Shown here in pieces: positions 26,669 through 37,297 of a stretch of DNA of 64,000 nucleotides (position 1 is its first letter; each line of letters begins with the position of its first letter). The notes beneath the pieces were generated by a model. The model saw nothing but the letters and a program-made list of their open reading frames with translations. It had not been told where the DNA came from and searched no databases. The stretch covers positions 496,001-560,000 of the forward strand of contig NZ_PVRV01000019.1 in NCBI RefSeq assembly GCF_003012345.1, given 5' to 3'. The stretch is from Phytohalomonas tamaricis (GTDB taxonomy: Bacteria; Pseudomonadota; Gammaproteobacteria; Pseudomonadales; Halomonadaceae). The translations under genes were made by a program, and so were the position numbers.

Positions 26669-26727
26669 TTGTGCGCTATAGCGCACAATGGTAGGTTCAC
26701 ACTACTGTCGTGCGTTATAGCGCACTA
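26669..26727. promoter_or_regulatory. Twin palindromic operators between XRE regulator and BenE genes
   Basis: Site 1, TTGTGCGCTATAGCGCACAA (26669-26688), is a perfect 20-base palindrome. Site 2, GTGCGTTATAGCGCAC (26710-26725), is the same core with one mismatch. Centres are 39 bases apart. The location between divergent genes, next to the regulator, suggests autorepression plus control of benE. Confidence 0.75.
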
Positions 26728-26794
26728 CAACGGGGTTTTGAAACGTCTAAGGCCTGATGGCACGTACCGCCAGCCCAGTTATAACAACATCAAC

Positions 26795-28015
26795 ATGAGC
26801 AGCACCATGAATATTCCTGAACGCACGGAAAAGACTGCATTGCACCACGATATCTCCTTCAGCGCCGTCGTTGCGGGTTTTATTGCCGTACTGGTGGGTT
26901 ACACCAGTTCGGCCGTCATTATTTTTCAAGCGGCGGAAGCCGCCGGTGCCACACCGGCCCAGACCGCGTCATGGATGATTGCGCTGGGGCTCGGTACGGG
27001 AGTTACGTCGATTGGGCTGTCACTGCGCTATCGCATGCCCATTCTTACCGCCTGGTCAACGCCCGGCGCAGCATTGCTTGCCACCAGCCTGCCGGGCGTG
27101 GCGATGTCAGAGGCTATAGGTGCATTTCTGTTCTCGGCGCTGTTGATCGTGCTGTGCGGTATTACCGGCGCATTCGAACGGATCATGCAGCGCATCCCTC
27201 ATGGCATCGCTGCGGCCATGCTGGCTGGCGTGCTATTGCGCTTCGGACTTGATCTTTTCAGTGCCATGCAGACCCATTTCATCATGGTGTTTGTCATGTT
27301 CATAACTTATCTGGGCACCAAGCGATTGCTGCCTCGCTACGCGATCATTGCCGTATTGGCGGTAGGCATTGTGGTGGCAGCCACCCAGGGGCTACTGCAC
27401 TTTGATACGTTCAAGATCAGCATGGCGATGCCCGTATTCACCATGCCGACCTTTTCATTCGCCACCCTGATTGGCATCGGTATTCCATTGTTTATCGTCA
27501 CCATGGCATCGCAGAACGCCCCCGGCGTAGCGGTGATCCGTGCTTCCAATTACACGCCGCCGATTTCACCGCTCATCAGTTGGACAGGACTCGCCACCCT
27601 GTTACTTGCGCCCTTCGGTGCCTACGCGCTCAACCTCGCGGCCATCACTGCCGCCATCTGCATGGGCAAGGAAGCGCACAACGACCCGAACAAGCGCTAT
27701 ACCGCTGCTGTCGCTGCTGGAGTCTTCTATCTCATCACCGGCCTGTTCGGCGCTACCGTTGCCGCGCTGTTTGCTGCCTTCCCCCAAGCGCTGGTGCTGG
27801 CAATCGCCGGACTTGCCCTGCTCAGCACCATCGGTACAAGCCTCGCCAGCGCGATGGAGAGCCCCCAACATCGCGAACCGGCGCTGATCACCTTTCTGGT
27901 CACGGCTTCGGGCTTCTCATTGTGGGGTATCGGCGCTGCCTTCTGGGGACTCATCGCCGGTGGCGCTGCATTGATGCTTTTAAACGGAAGACCCAGCGCC
28001 GCTCCATCACGTTGA
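26795..28015 (+). CDS. BenE family (benzoate/H+ symporter-like) transporter
   Basis: 406 residues with 11-12 membrane segments. BenE blocks: GFIAVLVGYTSSAVIIFQAA near 29, GLGTGVTSIGLS, YRMPILTAWSTPGAALL near 82, VTMASQNAPGVAVIRAS near 235, and GAYALNLAAITAAICMGKEAH near 275. Named for benzoate uptake, but no benzoate catabolic genes lie nearby, so the substrate is open. The start is uncertain: ATG 26795 and ATG 26807 are in frame, and neither has a clear ribosome site. Divergent XRE-cupin gene and twin palindromes suggest repression until a ligand appears. Confidence 0.87.
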   Translation: MSSTMNIPERTEKTALHHDISFSAVVAGFIAVLVGYTSSAVIIFQAAEAAGATPAQTASWMIALGLGTGVTSIGLSLRYRMPILTAWSTPGAALLATSLPGVAMSEAIGAFLFSALLIVLCGITGAFERIMQRIPHGIAAAMLAGVLLRFGLDLFSAMQTHFIMVFVMFITYLGTKRLLPRYAIIAVLAVGIVVAATQGLLHFDTFKISMAMPVFTMPTFSFATLIGIGIPLFIVTMASQNAPGVAVIRASNYTPPISPLISWTGLATLLLAPFGAYALNLAAITAAICMGKEAHNDPNKRYTAAVAAGVFYLITGLFGATVAALFAAFPQALVLAIAGLALLSTIGTSLASAMESPQHREPALITFLVTASGFSLWGIGAAFWGLIAGGAALMLLNGRPSAAPSR

Positions 28016-28335
28016 ACTCAGCTTAACGCCAGGTCGTAATGATTCGGTGATCTCAGGCATGCTGGGACATGTTGGCGCTGCTGTTCACTTGTCGCCTCGG
28101 CGCTTAGCGTCATTCCTCTCTCTCCGCGCCAGCCACACACCACACTTTCACCTTCCTTTCGATCACTACACAACGTGATCCTCGTTTACACCGCTTAATT
28201 TCAAACGCTTTTTGCCGTTAATGAATAAATATTTAAGAAAACTTTAAGACTTAAGATAAACTTAACTACAACATAGTTAGCAGCCTAAGAAGCCCGCCGA
28301 CACGGGCATTTACCTTATTGCGGAGTATCGCTCTG
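28016..28335. other. 320-base gap before the kinase-like gene
   Basis: No gene seen. The right half (28195-28290) is AT-rich, with repeated TTAA and TTAAG steps, and probably holds the promoter of the downstream gene. No clear terminator follows benE. Confidence 0.5.
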
Positions 28336-29469
28336 ATGATCGCTGACACAATAGCGACGGGGAGACATGCATTCAGGCCGCGTTTCCTGAAAACACTGTT
28401 CATTGGCCCCTTCGTCTTTTCCGACTCCGGCTGGCAATGGTGGCTCTACGACAAGAGCGCCGAGCCGGCCGCTCGCCTCATGGACCGCCATCAGCTCAAC
28501 GGTAGCGACGACAGCGTCGTCACTCTCAGGCACTACAAGGGCCGCCACGCTTTTCGTCTCGATACTGGCATGGCGAATTACTTCGCCAAGGAAGTTGAGA
28601 TGACCTCGCTGCGCACACGGCTCGGCGCCCTACTCGGCAAGAGCAACCCCCTGCTGCGCTATACCCACGGCACAGCGGAGACCCGACACAACCTGATCGT
28701 CGATGATCACACCGGCTACGGTATCAGGACTTTCGCCCTCGGCGAGTATGTCCGTCATGGCCTGCCACGCCGCCAGATCCTGATCCACGAGTATCTCGAC
28801 GGCTGGCGCAGCCTCGGCGATGCCTGGCGCGAAGCATCGGGCCAAGCGCAGCAGGCGGCACTGCTGGCGCGCCTCGAGCGACTGCTGGCCGCTCTGCATG
28901 CCAACCGCATCTGTCATCTCGATCTCAATGCCAGCCATATCATGGTGCCCCCCGACGGAACGGCAGCGCTGCGCGTCATCGACTGCGGCAAGATGTGCAC
29001 GGAGGTCAGAAACCCACTGATTGCCACCGCGCTGCACGTTGGCAAGATGATGCGCGACCTCAACGGTCATACCTTGGATGAGCCCGTCCTGGGTGAGATG
29101 GCACTGGCATCGTTTCGCCGCATCGTTGGTGATGCGGCCGACTGTGCCAAGTCACGGCAGATCGTGCTTTTGGCCTGTCGTTACCGCTTGGGCAAGAAGA
29201 TTAGCAAGCGTCACCTGGTAATGAACGCCTCGCTCAAGCATCTCAATGTTGCCGCACTCGAAGCTCGCGCTCTCACTGACCACAAGAACCGTAACCGCCT
29301 GGCCACTCCGCCGCGTCTCACAGTGCCTGCCAATACTGTCGGCAAACCTCCGCTCTGCCACTCTGAACACGATGCAACGGCACACCCCGTATCCGCGCTG
29401 AACGCAGTCCGAAGCGTCAGATACATGCCGCTAGAGGAGGTACGGCAAATAGGCGGCAAAGCAGGTTGA
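28336..29469 (+). CDS. Lipopolysaccharide-kinase-like protein (WaaP/RfaY fold), orphan
   Basis: 377 residues. The middle carries a protein-kinase-like catalytic site: CHLDLNASHIM (His 194, Asp 196, Asn 198) for the catalytic loop and VIDCGK (Asp 216) for the metal-binding DFG equivalent. HEYLDGWRSL resembles the hinge of the LPS core heptose kinases. It is unlike those enzymes in having an added 70-residue tail with low complexity, and no LPS core genes lie nearby. It probably phosphorylates a sugar of the envelope; the target is unknown. Start ATG 28336 with GGAG ten bases upstream. Confidence 0.65.
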   Translation: MIADTIATGRHAFRPRFLKTLFIGPFVFSDSGWQWWLYDKSAEPAARLMDRHQLNGSDDSVVTLRHYKGRHAFRLDTGMANYFAKEVEMTSLRTRLGALLGKSNPLLRYTHGTAETRHNLIVDDHTGYGIRTFALGEYVRHGLPRRQILIHEYLDGWRSLGDAWREASGQAQQAALLARLERLLAALHANRICHLDLNASHIMVPPDGTAALRVIDCGKMCTEVRNPLIATALHVGKMMRDLNGHTLDEPVLGEMALASFRRIVGDAADCAKSRQIVLLACRYRLGKKISKRHLVMNASLKHLNVAALEARALTDHKNRNRLATPPRLTVPANTVGKPPLCHSEHDATAHPVSALNAVRSVRYMPLEEVRQIGGKAG

Positions 29470-29701
29470 GCTGACCGGCAGTGATGCTGCACAGTATCAA
29501 GACGGTCGAGTGCTGTGTCAGGTTGATCAGGCAGGAAAGCGGCGTCCAGCGGCACGGCGGAGAAACTGACTAAGGTGGACATTCCTCGGGCTGCGGGTAA
29601 TCCCGCAACCCCGTAAGCGATGCGGCGTCCAGTTCGCCTACATCGCTATCTTCACTCATCATGTAGATTTGCCTTCCTTCTACTGCTGGCGTTGGCGCTA
29701 T

Positions 29702-30733
29702 TCACACCATCACCAATGCGGCGCCCAGGCCATAAAGGGCCAGAATGAGGACACTTTCGAAGCCAATACCGCCCCAGTTCTGCTCCTCGCGGCGAATCAG
29801 CCCCAACACCAATACGCTTGTCATCACGATGGTAATCGCGATCCACAGCAACACATGATCGGAAACAACGTGGTAGATCGAGCCATCGCGATACGCGATA
29901 TCCGATGCAGCGGCAAATAGGGTGTCGAAGGCGTTACCGCCGATGATACCGCTGACAGCCATGGTCAGCGCGCCGCGCCGTACCGCAGCGATTGACGTCA
30001 CCAGCTCCGGCAGTGAAGTGGCTATTGCCGTGAGCAGTGCCCCGACCGCTGTCGCTGACAACCCCGTGTCATTGGCGATCACGGTCGCCGTGCGCTCAAG
30101 CACCAGCCCGGTCACGGCCAACACCAGCGCCAGCAGGGCGAAACGCACCCATAATCCGCTTAGAGACTCGTGCGAGGAAGCTTCTTCCGGCTCATCGGCG
30201 AAGGTCTCCCGCGTCTGTGTAGGTGCCCACATGGGGTCTTCCTGCGCCCCGCGCACCTTGAACAAGCCGTAGATATAGCCGGCAAATAACAAAGGTGTCA
30301 CCGGATGCACGCCGAAGATAGTGACTGGCGGGGTATAGACGCCGACCAACAGCAGCGCGAGCAGACAGATCAGCAGGCCGCTCTGCATCAAATTGCCGAT
30401 CGACGGCGCAGCGTGTTCGAGATTAGCCCGGCGATAGGTCACGTCGGCCAGCGCCAGAAATGCTGTCTGTACGGCGATGCCGCCCAACGCGTTGCTCATT
30501 GCCAGCTCTGGCAGGCCTCGCCAGGCGGAAGATACCGACACGACAATGCCGGGCAGAGAGGTCGTGGCACCGAGCAATAGCGATCCGGCGATCGCCTCAC
30601 CGAGCCCGGTACGGTCAGCCAAGCGGTCGGCCACCCCGGCCAGATAGGTACCAGCGGTGCCGATGACAAGCGCGCAGAAGAGAAAAAGTCCTATCGCCAA
30701 AGGCAAGGACATGGCGGAAAAATCAGGGAGCAC
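29702..30733 (-). CDS. Sodium/calcium exchanger family protein
   Basis: 343 residues, two homologous halves of five membrane segments. Each half has the alpha-repeat: GSLLLGATTSLPGIVVSVSS (first) and GALLTAIATSLPELVTSIAA (second), with GNALGGIAVQTAF-like SNALGGIAVQTA and GGNAFDTLFA after them. These carry the acidic cation-binding residues. A hydrophilic loop with several Glu (about 185-205) joins the halves. I prefer the GTG at 30731-30733, with AAAGGA six bases upstream, over the later ATG for MSLPLA. Calcium, sodium or proton specificity cannot be told. Confidence 0.87.
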   Translation of the reverse strand: MLPDFSAMSLPLAIGLFLFCALVIGTAGTYLAGVADRLADRTGLGEAIAGSLLLGATTSLPGIVVSVSSAWRGLPELAMSNALGGIAVQTAFLALADVTYRRANLEHAAPSIGNLMQSGLLICLLALLLVGVYTPPVTIFGVHPVTPLLFAGYIYGLFKVRGAQEDPMWAPTQTRETFADEPEEASSHESLSGLWVRFALLALVLAVTGLVLERTATVIANDTGLSATAVGALLTAIATSLPELVTSIAAVRRGALTMAVSGIIGGNAFDTLFAAASDIAYRDGSIYHVVSDHVLLWIAITIVMTSVLVLGLIRREEQNWGGIGFESVLILALYGLGAALVMV

Positions 30734-30839
30734 GGCTATTCCTTTAGCTGAGCATTGAATGACCAGATGATCCACGGCAAACGTCGCCGTGGCTCTATAA
30801 ACGCTAGTCGCTCAGGCGCACTCCGGCCAGCAGCACGTT

Positions 30840-32354
30840 TCAGCTCGCTCCACCCCGCCCCATCATGCGATCGAGTTGACGATAGCCAATCGCTTCCATC
30901 AGTTGCTTTTTCTCGACGCGTGTTTCGTCATTCAGATCGGCAATGGTCAGTGCCACGCGCAAGACGCGATGATAGGCGCGCGCCGAGAGATTCAAGCGAT
31001 TGAGCACATCAGAAAGCCAGGCACGCTCCCCTTCCTGAAGGTCACAGGCCGCTTCAAGCTCACGAGGGGCAAGGTGTGCGTTCAGGTTGCCCCGCTGGCG
31101 CTGGCGTTCCCGTGCGGCGAGCACTCGCGCTCTCACCGTCGCGGACGACTCGCCCGTCTCCGTTGAGGTTAACTGCGCGGCGGGTAGCGCCGGTACTTCA
31201 ACCTGTAGATCAATACGATCAAGTAGCGGGCCTGATAGCCGCGCTTGATAGCGTTGAACTTGGTTGGCCGTGCAATGGCAAGGCTGGCGCGGGTCACCGA
31301 GGTGCCCACACGGGCATGGGTTCATGGCGGCGATTAATTGAAATCGTGCCGGGTATTGGCGCTGATGGCTGGCACGTGCGATATGAATCTGGCCCGATTC
31401 CAATGGCTCACGCATCACTTCCAACACCTTGCGGTCGAACTCGGGAAGTTCATCGAGAAACAGCACACCATGATGGGCCAGCGATATCTCACCCGGGCGC
31501 GGCTTGGATCCTCCGCCAACCAGTGCTGCCGCGCTGGCGGTGTGATGCGGCGCACGGAATGGCCGCTGCCCCCAACGTTCCAGAATCGGTAGACCACAGA
31601 CTGAGCGTACCGCTGCCACCTCCAGGCTTTCATCGTCATCCAGCGGGGGAAGAATACTGGCCAAACGGCTCGCCAGCATGGTCTTGCCGGTGCCGGGAGG
31701 GCCGGCAAACAGCAGGTTATGGCCTCCGGCGGCAGCAATTTCCAGTGCGCGCCGCGCCTGGTGCTGACCACGCACATCCAGTAGATCCATTTCGGGTAGC
31801 GAGGCCACAGGTGGCGCACCGAGCTGGTGCGGAGAAATAACCCGCTCCTTGACCAAGTGGGCGACAACATCAAGCAGATGCACTGCCGGTAATACCTCAA
31901 GTCGCCCGGCCAGGGCGGCTTCATCGGCATTGTCCGCCGGGACGATCAGGCGGTGCCCGGCCTTGCTTACCGCCATCGCGGCCGGTAGCACCCCGGTGAT
32001 TCGGCGCAGCTTGCCATCAAGTGCCAGTTCGCCCAGGCATTCAAGCCCGTCAACGGCTTCTTCCGGGATCTGCCCTGAGGCAACGAGGATACCTAGCGCA
32101 ATCGGCAGATCGAAGCGTCCGCCCTCCTTAGGCAGATCAGCAGGGGCAAGATTGAGGGTGATGCGCTTGGCAGGAAACTCAAAGCCCGCATTGATTAATG
32201 CACTTCGCACCCGCTCGCGGCTTTCCTTGACGGCCGCTTCGGGCAGGCCAACGATGGCAAGCCCAGGTAAGCCGTTGGAAAGATGGACTTCAACCAGGAC
32301 TTCGGGAGCATCGAGCCCCACGCTGGCGCGCGTTCGGATGATGGCAAGCGTCAT
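30840..32354 (-). CDS. yifB: YifB/ComM-type Mg-chelatase-like AAA+ ATPase
   Basis: 504 residues. Lon-protease-like N-terminal domain (about 1-160), then an AAA+ module with Walker A GPPGTGKTMLASRL near 220 and Walker B GVLFLDELPEF near 292, an arginine-finger region, and the C-terminal Mg-chelatase domain. In competent bacteria the homolog ComM is a helicase that helps branch migration of transforming DNA. Start ATG 32352-32354 (MTLAIIRTRA) with GAGAG upstream; earlier in-frame codons lack similarity. It follows ubiK, as in Pseudomonas. Confidence 0.93.
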   Translation of the reverse strand: MTLAIIRTRASVGLDAPEVLVEVHLSNGLPGLAIVGLPEAAVKESRERVRSALINAGFEFPAKRITLNLAPADLPKEGGRFDLPIALGILVASGQIPEEAVDGLECLGELALDGKLRRITGVLPAAMAVSKAGHRLIVPADNADEAALAGRLEVLPAVHLLDVVAHLVKERVISPHQLGAPPVASLPEMDLLDVRGQHQARRALEIAAAGGHNLLFAGPPGTGKTMLASRLASILPPLDDDESLEVAAVRSVCGLPILERWGQRPFRAPHHTASAAALVGGGSKPRPGEISLAHHGVLFLDELPEFDRKVLEVMREPLESGQIHIARASHQRQYPARFQLIAAMNPCPCGHLGDPRQPCHCTANQVQRYQARLSGPLLDRIDLQVEVPALPAAQLTSTETGESSATVRARVLAARERQRQRGNLNAHLAPRELEAACDLQEGERAWLSDVLNRLNLSARAYHRVLRVALTIADLNDETRVEKKQLMEAIGYRQLDRMMGRGGAS

Positions 32355-32417
32355 GTGCACTCTCGTTGGCAAGTAATAAGAGCCTGCCATGCGGCACATC
32401 ACGGTGCACAGATGTCA

Positions 32418-32445
32418 AAACGGCCCGTGTACCCACGAGCCGTTT
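32418..32445 (-). terminator. Hairpin after ubiK
   Basis: Minus strand AAACGGCTCGTG-GGTA-CACGGGCCGTTT, one G-T pair, followed by TTGA. A moderate terminator between ubiK and yifB. Confidence 0.55.
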
Positions 32446-32471
32446 CAAACTGCCATTGTGCGACGCATATA

Positions 32472-32939
32472 TCAGGCTTTTTTATCGGTATCCTTCTTAT
32501 CATCGGCCGGCTTGGCAGAGACTTCAGGGGCATCCTGCTCGTTCATCTTGCGCTTGGCGTTACGCGTGGTCGTCTTGGGTGATGACGTTGTTACATCGTC
32601 GTCCTGCAATTCGCCATCCTTGCTTTCCTTGATCGGCGCGACGGAAGCATGCGTCGTACTGTCTGTATCTTCATGACCTGCCTTGCCCTGATCACGTTCA
32701 GACAACGCCTTTTCAAGCGTGATGACCTGCTTTTCAAGGGCCTCGACACGTGTCCGGGTACGCTGAAGAACCTCCATCATCACGTCAAAATCTTCACGTG
32801 AGACGAGATCAAGGCGATCAAAGGTGCTGCGCATTGCACCTTGGATACTTTTCTGTACATCACCGGGCGCCTGAGAAGCATCCTGTAGACGCTCGCCGAT
32901 TTGCTGGGCCAGTCGGCCGAAAACATCGCTTCTACCCAT
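32472..32939 (-). CDS. ubiK: Ubiquinone biosynthesis accessory factor UbiK (BMFP family)
   Basis: 155 residues. The N-terminal 85 match the family: amphipathic helices, then LVSREDFDVMMEVLQRTRTR and a coiled coil RVEALEKQVITLEKAL, used for trimerisation and membrane contact. UbiK assists late ubiquinone hydroxylation steps with UbiJ. The tail (90-155) is unusually long, charged and presumably disordered (many Asp, Lys, Thr). Start ATG 32937-32939 with GGTGA upstream. Next to glnK and yifB, as in pseudomonads, which supports the assignment. Confidence 0.9.
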   Translation of the reverse strand: MGRSDVFGRLAQQIGERLQDASQAPGDVQKSIQGAMRSTFDRLDLVSREDFDVMMEVLQRTRTRVEALEKQVITLEKALSERDQGKAGHEDTDSTTHASVAPIKESKDGELQDDDVTTSSPKTTTRNAKRKMNEQDAPEVSAKPADDKKDTDKKA

Positions 32940-33091
32940 GAGTTCACCTTTAGATTGTCGCGAGGGTTATTTACAGGATACGCAAGCCAGCGCACTTACG
33001 CCTAATGCAATCCGCTAATTTGCTCCAATGCACGCATATGTGTCATGCCAACGCTGCCTCTGAACATTTCTGAACTGTCTTTGAAAATACC

Positions 33092-33151
33092 TGCACTTTA
33101 TAAGTGCATATCAAGCCCTTTCAAGGCATCGCAATGTTCACTAATGGTGCA
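33092..33151 (+). promoter_or_regulatory. NtrC-type enhancer sites upstream of glnK
   Basis: TGCACTTTATAAGTGCA (33092-33108) has the TGCAC-N7-GTGCA form of NtrC sites, perfectly symmetric. A weaker partner, TGTTCACTAATGGTGCA (33135-33151), has one good half. Centres are 43 bases apart and about 100-150 bases upstream of the sigma-54 promoter, as usual. Confidence 0.75.
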
Positions 33152-33219
33152 TCAGTTCCTGTCAGATGAGTGCTTAACCGTCTTCACTAATGTAACCGTA
33201 ATGTTAACTTATTGTTTAA

Positions 33220-33633
<414 letters not shown>

Positions 33634-33661
33634 TGCGGTCTGAGGCAAGGAATATAACGAA

Positions 33662-34909
33662 ATGAACGAACTGATTGAAGTCAAGTACGCCCTCGATACT
33701 TTCTACTTCCTGGTGACAGGTGCGCTCGTACTGTGGATGGCGGCCGGGTTCGCCATGCTCGAATCCGGGCTGGTACGCGCCAAGAACACCACAGAAATTC
33801 TGACCAAGAACGTCGTCCTGTTCGCGATCGCCTGTACTATGTACCTGCTGGTCGGCTATCACATCATGTACTCAAGCGATGCCGGTGGCTTTTTGCCCAG
33901 CCTGGGCTTCTTGATTGGCGCCGAGCATAGCGTTGACGATGTGGTCGCCAGCGGTGGCGATGTCTATTACTCTGCGCGTTCGGACTTCTTCTTCCAGGTT
34001 GTTTTTGTCGCTACGGCGATGTCGATTGTTTCCGGCGCCGTGGCCGAGCGTATGAAGCTGTGGGCCTTCCTGCTCTTCGCCGTGGTCATGACCGGCTTTA
34101 TCTATCCGATCCAGGGCTACTGGAAATGGGGCGGTGGCTTCCTCGACGCAGCCGGCTTCCAGGATTTTGCGGGTTCGGGCGTTGTGCACCTTTGCGGTGC
34201 GACAGCGGCACTAGCCGGTGTACTGCTGCTTGGCGCACGTAAGGGTAAGTACGGAAAGAATGGCGCCATCTATGCGATTCCCGGCTCTAACCTGCCGTTG
34301 GCCACGCTGGGTACTTTTATCCTTTGGCTGGGCTGGCTCGGCTTCAACGGCGGCTCCGAACTCAAACTTTCTGATATCGGTGAAGCCAACGCAGTCGCTC
34401 AGGTCTTCGTCAACACCAACGCGGCGGCCTGCGGCGGCGTGATCGCGGCGCTGGTGCTTGCCAAGCTGTGGTTCCGCAAGGCAGACCTGACCATGGCCCT
34501 TAACGGCGCACTGGCCGGCCTTGTGGCTATCACTGCCGAGCCGCTGGCACCGTCTGCGCTGGGAGCTACCCTGATCGGCGCGGTAGGCGGCCTGCTGGTC
34601 GTCTGCGCCATCGTTACCATCGACAAGCTGCGCGTTGATGACCCGGTCGGTGCCATTTCCGTACATGGCGTGGTCGGTATCTGGGGGCTGCTGGCGGTGC
34701 CGCTATCCAATAGCGATGCCAGCTTCGGCGCTCAGCTACTGGGTATTGTCACGATCTTCGCCTGGACCTTTATTGCCAGCCTGATCGTCTGGGCTATCAT
34801 CAAGGCAGTGATGGGGCTGCGCGTGACCGAGGAAGAAGAATATGAAGGCGTGGACCTGGCCGAATGCGGCATGGAAGCCTACCCTGAATTTATCGGCAGC
34901 AAGAAATAA
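33662..34909 (+). CDS. amtB: Ammonium transporter
   Basis: 415-residue channel for ammonium/ammonia, 11 membrane segments. The twin-histidine pore is visible in GVVHLCGATAALAG and ISVHGVVGIWG, and the family block DFAGSGVVH before the first. It opens directly with a membrane region (TFYFLVTGALVLWMAAGFAML), with no obvious cleaved signal peptide, unlike E. coli AmtB. It lies 28 bases after glnK and is followed by a terminator, so glnK-amtB is a two-gene unit. The C-terminal tail (about 25 residues, acidic) is the part PII contacts. Confidence 0.96.
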   Translation: MNELIEVKYALDTFYFLVTGALVLWMAAGFAMLESGLVRAKNTTEILTKNVVLFAIACTMYLLVGYHIMYSSDAGGFLPSLGFLIGAEHSVDDVVASGGDVYYSARSDFFFQVVFVATAMSIVSGAVAERMKLWAFLLFAVVMTGFIYPIQGYWKWGGGFLDAAGFQDFAGSGVVHLCGATAALAGVLLLGARKGKYGKNGAIYAIPGSNLPLATLGTFILWLGWLGFNGGSELKLSDIGEANAVAQVFVNTNAAACGGVIAALVLAKLWFRKADLTMALNGALAGLVAITAEPLAPSALGATLIGAVGGLLVVCAIVTIDKLRVDDPVGAISVHGVVGIWGLLAVPLSNSDASFGAQLLGIVTIFAWTFIASLIVWAIIKAVMGLRVTEEEEYEGVDLAECGMEAYPEFIGSKK

Positions 34910-34974
34910 GCATTACCCCAGAATAGTTGGCAGCGTGAGCAGGCTGCCCATGGTGTGAGCTGGCGTGCTCCCCT

Positions 34975-34999
34975 GGCACCCTTCGGGGTGCCTTTTTTA
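34975..34999 (+). terminator. Terminator after amtB
   Basis: GGCACCC-TTC-GGGGTGCC followed by six Ts; separates amtB from the second PII gene. Confidence 0.9.
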
Positions 35000-35000
35000 A

Positions 35001-35459
<459 letters not shown>

Positions 35460-35487
35460 ATCACCGCTCCGGCTAGCAACTAATGTC

Positions 35488-35516
35488 AAAAAACCCGCCA
35501 TGACGCGGGTTTTTTA
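35488..35516 (+). terminator. Terminator after the second PII gene
   Basis: AAACCCGC-CATGAC-GCGGGTTTTTTATT. Six As on the other side also allow termination of the convergent azoR gene. Confidence 0.88.
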
Positions 35517-35559
35517 TTGCCACACTCACATGCAACGCATCACATCATAGTCGAGGCCA

Positions 35560-36174
<615 letters not shown>

Positions 36175-36308
36175 CTATGTTGTTGGTATCTTCATGGCGG
36201 AGCTCCGCCGTATGCAGACCACTTTAGCGTCAATTTACTCAACGATTAAGCGCATTGTTTGATGCGTATCTTTCTATTTTTTAGAAGCAGCAGGTTAGCT
36301 CGATATAA

Positions 36309-36336
36309 AAAACGCCAGCGCTGAGGCTGGCGTTTA
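36309..36336 (-). terminator. Terminator after fpr
   Basis: Minus strand AACGCCAGC-CTCAGC-GCTGGCGTTTTTTAT; a strong stem with six Ts, 40 bases after the fpr stop. Confidence 0.88.
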
Positions 36337-36375
36337 ATGCATATCTGGTACATAAGGCGCAGAGCAAAACGTGGT

Positions 36376-37152
36376 TTATTTCTCGACAAAGGCCCGCTCA
36401 ATCACATAGTCACCCGGCTCGCCCATGCGTGGCGAGATAGTCAGCCCTAACTCATCGAGGACTTCAGAGCTTTCTTCGAGCATCGCTGGGCTGCCGCAGA
36501 TCATGGCGCGATCCTGCTTAGGATCGATAGGTGGCAATCCGGTGTCCTCAAATAGCTTGCCACTGCGAATATGGTCGGTCAGTCGTCCCATGGTGTGATA
36601 GTCCTCACGCGTCACGGTCGGGTAATAGACCAGTTTGTCGCGAACCTCTTCACCCAGGTACTCATGCTCAGCCAACTCCTTGGTGATGAACTCCTGGTAG
36701 GCCAGTTCGTTGACGTTACGCACACCATGAATCAGTACAACCTTCTCAAAGCGTTCGTAAGCCTCCGGGTCCTGAATCAGGCTCATGAACGGTGCCAGAC
36801 CCGTCCCGGTCGACAGCATGTAGAGATTGCGCCCCGGCAGGAGGTCATCAAGTACCAGCGTGCCGGTCGGCTTGCGGCTCACCAGAATTGAATCGCCGAC
36901 CTTGAGATGCTGTAGACGCGAAGTAAGCGGGCCATCCTGCACCTTGATCGAGAAGAATTCGAGATGATCTTCGTAATTGGGACTTGCCACCGAATAGGCG
37001 CGCGTCAGCGGCTTGCCGTCGACTTCCAGACCGATCATCACGAACTGACCGTTCTTGAAACGCAGTGTCCGTTCACGCGTAGTGCGGAAGCTGAACAGCG
37101 TGTCATTCCAGTGGTGGACGCTCAGGACTTCTTCGGTTGAAAACTTGCTCAC
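36376..37152 (-). CDS. fpr: Ferredoxin/flavodoxin-NADP+ reductase
   Basis: Exchanges electrons between NADPH and ferredoxin or flavodoxin; involved in redox-stress and iron homeostasis. 258 residues when started at GTG 37150-37152 (MSKFSTEEV), equal to Pseudomonas Fpr; GGAG stands eight bases upstream. FAD motif RAYSVAS near 51, NADP-binding STGTGLAPFMS near 113, MICGSPAML near 218, and C-terminal ERAFVEK. Divergent from a finR-like gene with palindromes between them. Confidence 0.93.
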   Translation of the reverse strand: MSKFSTEEVLSVHHWNDTLFSFRTTRERTLRFKNGQFVMIGLEVDGKPLTRAYSVASPNYEDHLEFFSIKVQDGPLTSRLQHLKVGDSILVSRKPTGTLVLDDLLPGRNLYMLSTGTGLAPFMSLIQDPEAYERFEKVVLIHGVRNVNELAYQEFITKELAEHEYLGEEVRDKLVYYPTVTREDYHTMGRLTDHIRSGKLFEDTGLPPIDPKQDRAMICGSPAMLEESSEVLDELGLTISPRMGEPGDYVIERAFVEK

Positions 37153-37240
37153 AACGGCATCTCCAGCATGATAGTGGAACGCATTCGCGCTATTAAGGGC
37201 TGGTGATAGTTTAGAGCGCCGCATATTATCCGTTAAATGA

Positions 37241-37276
37241 ATTATCTGGATAATCCTTATCTGCTAAACAGATAAG
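37241..37276. promoter_or_regulatory. Palindromes between fpr and finR, likely FinR sites
   Basis: ATTATC-TG-GATAAT (37241-37254) and CTTATCTG-CTAAA-CAGATAAG (37256-37276). Both share the half TTATCTG. Inverted repeats of this kind, 22-57 bases before the regulator start and between divergent genes, are typical LysR operators. Confidence 0.7.
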
Positions 37277-37297
37277 CGTTCCCCTTCAGGAGCAACG

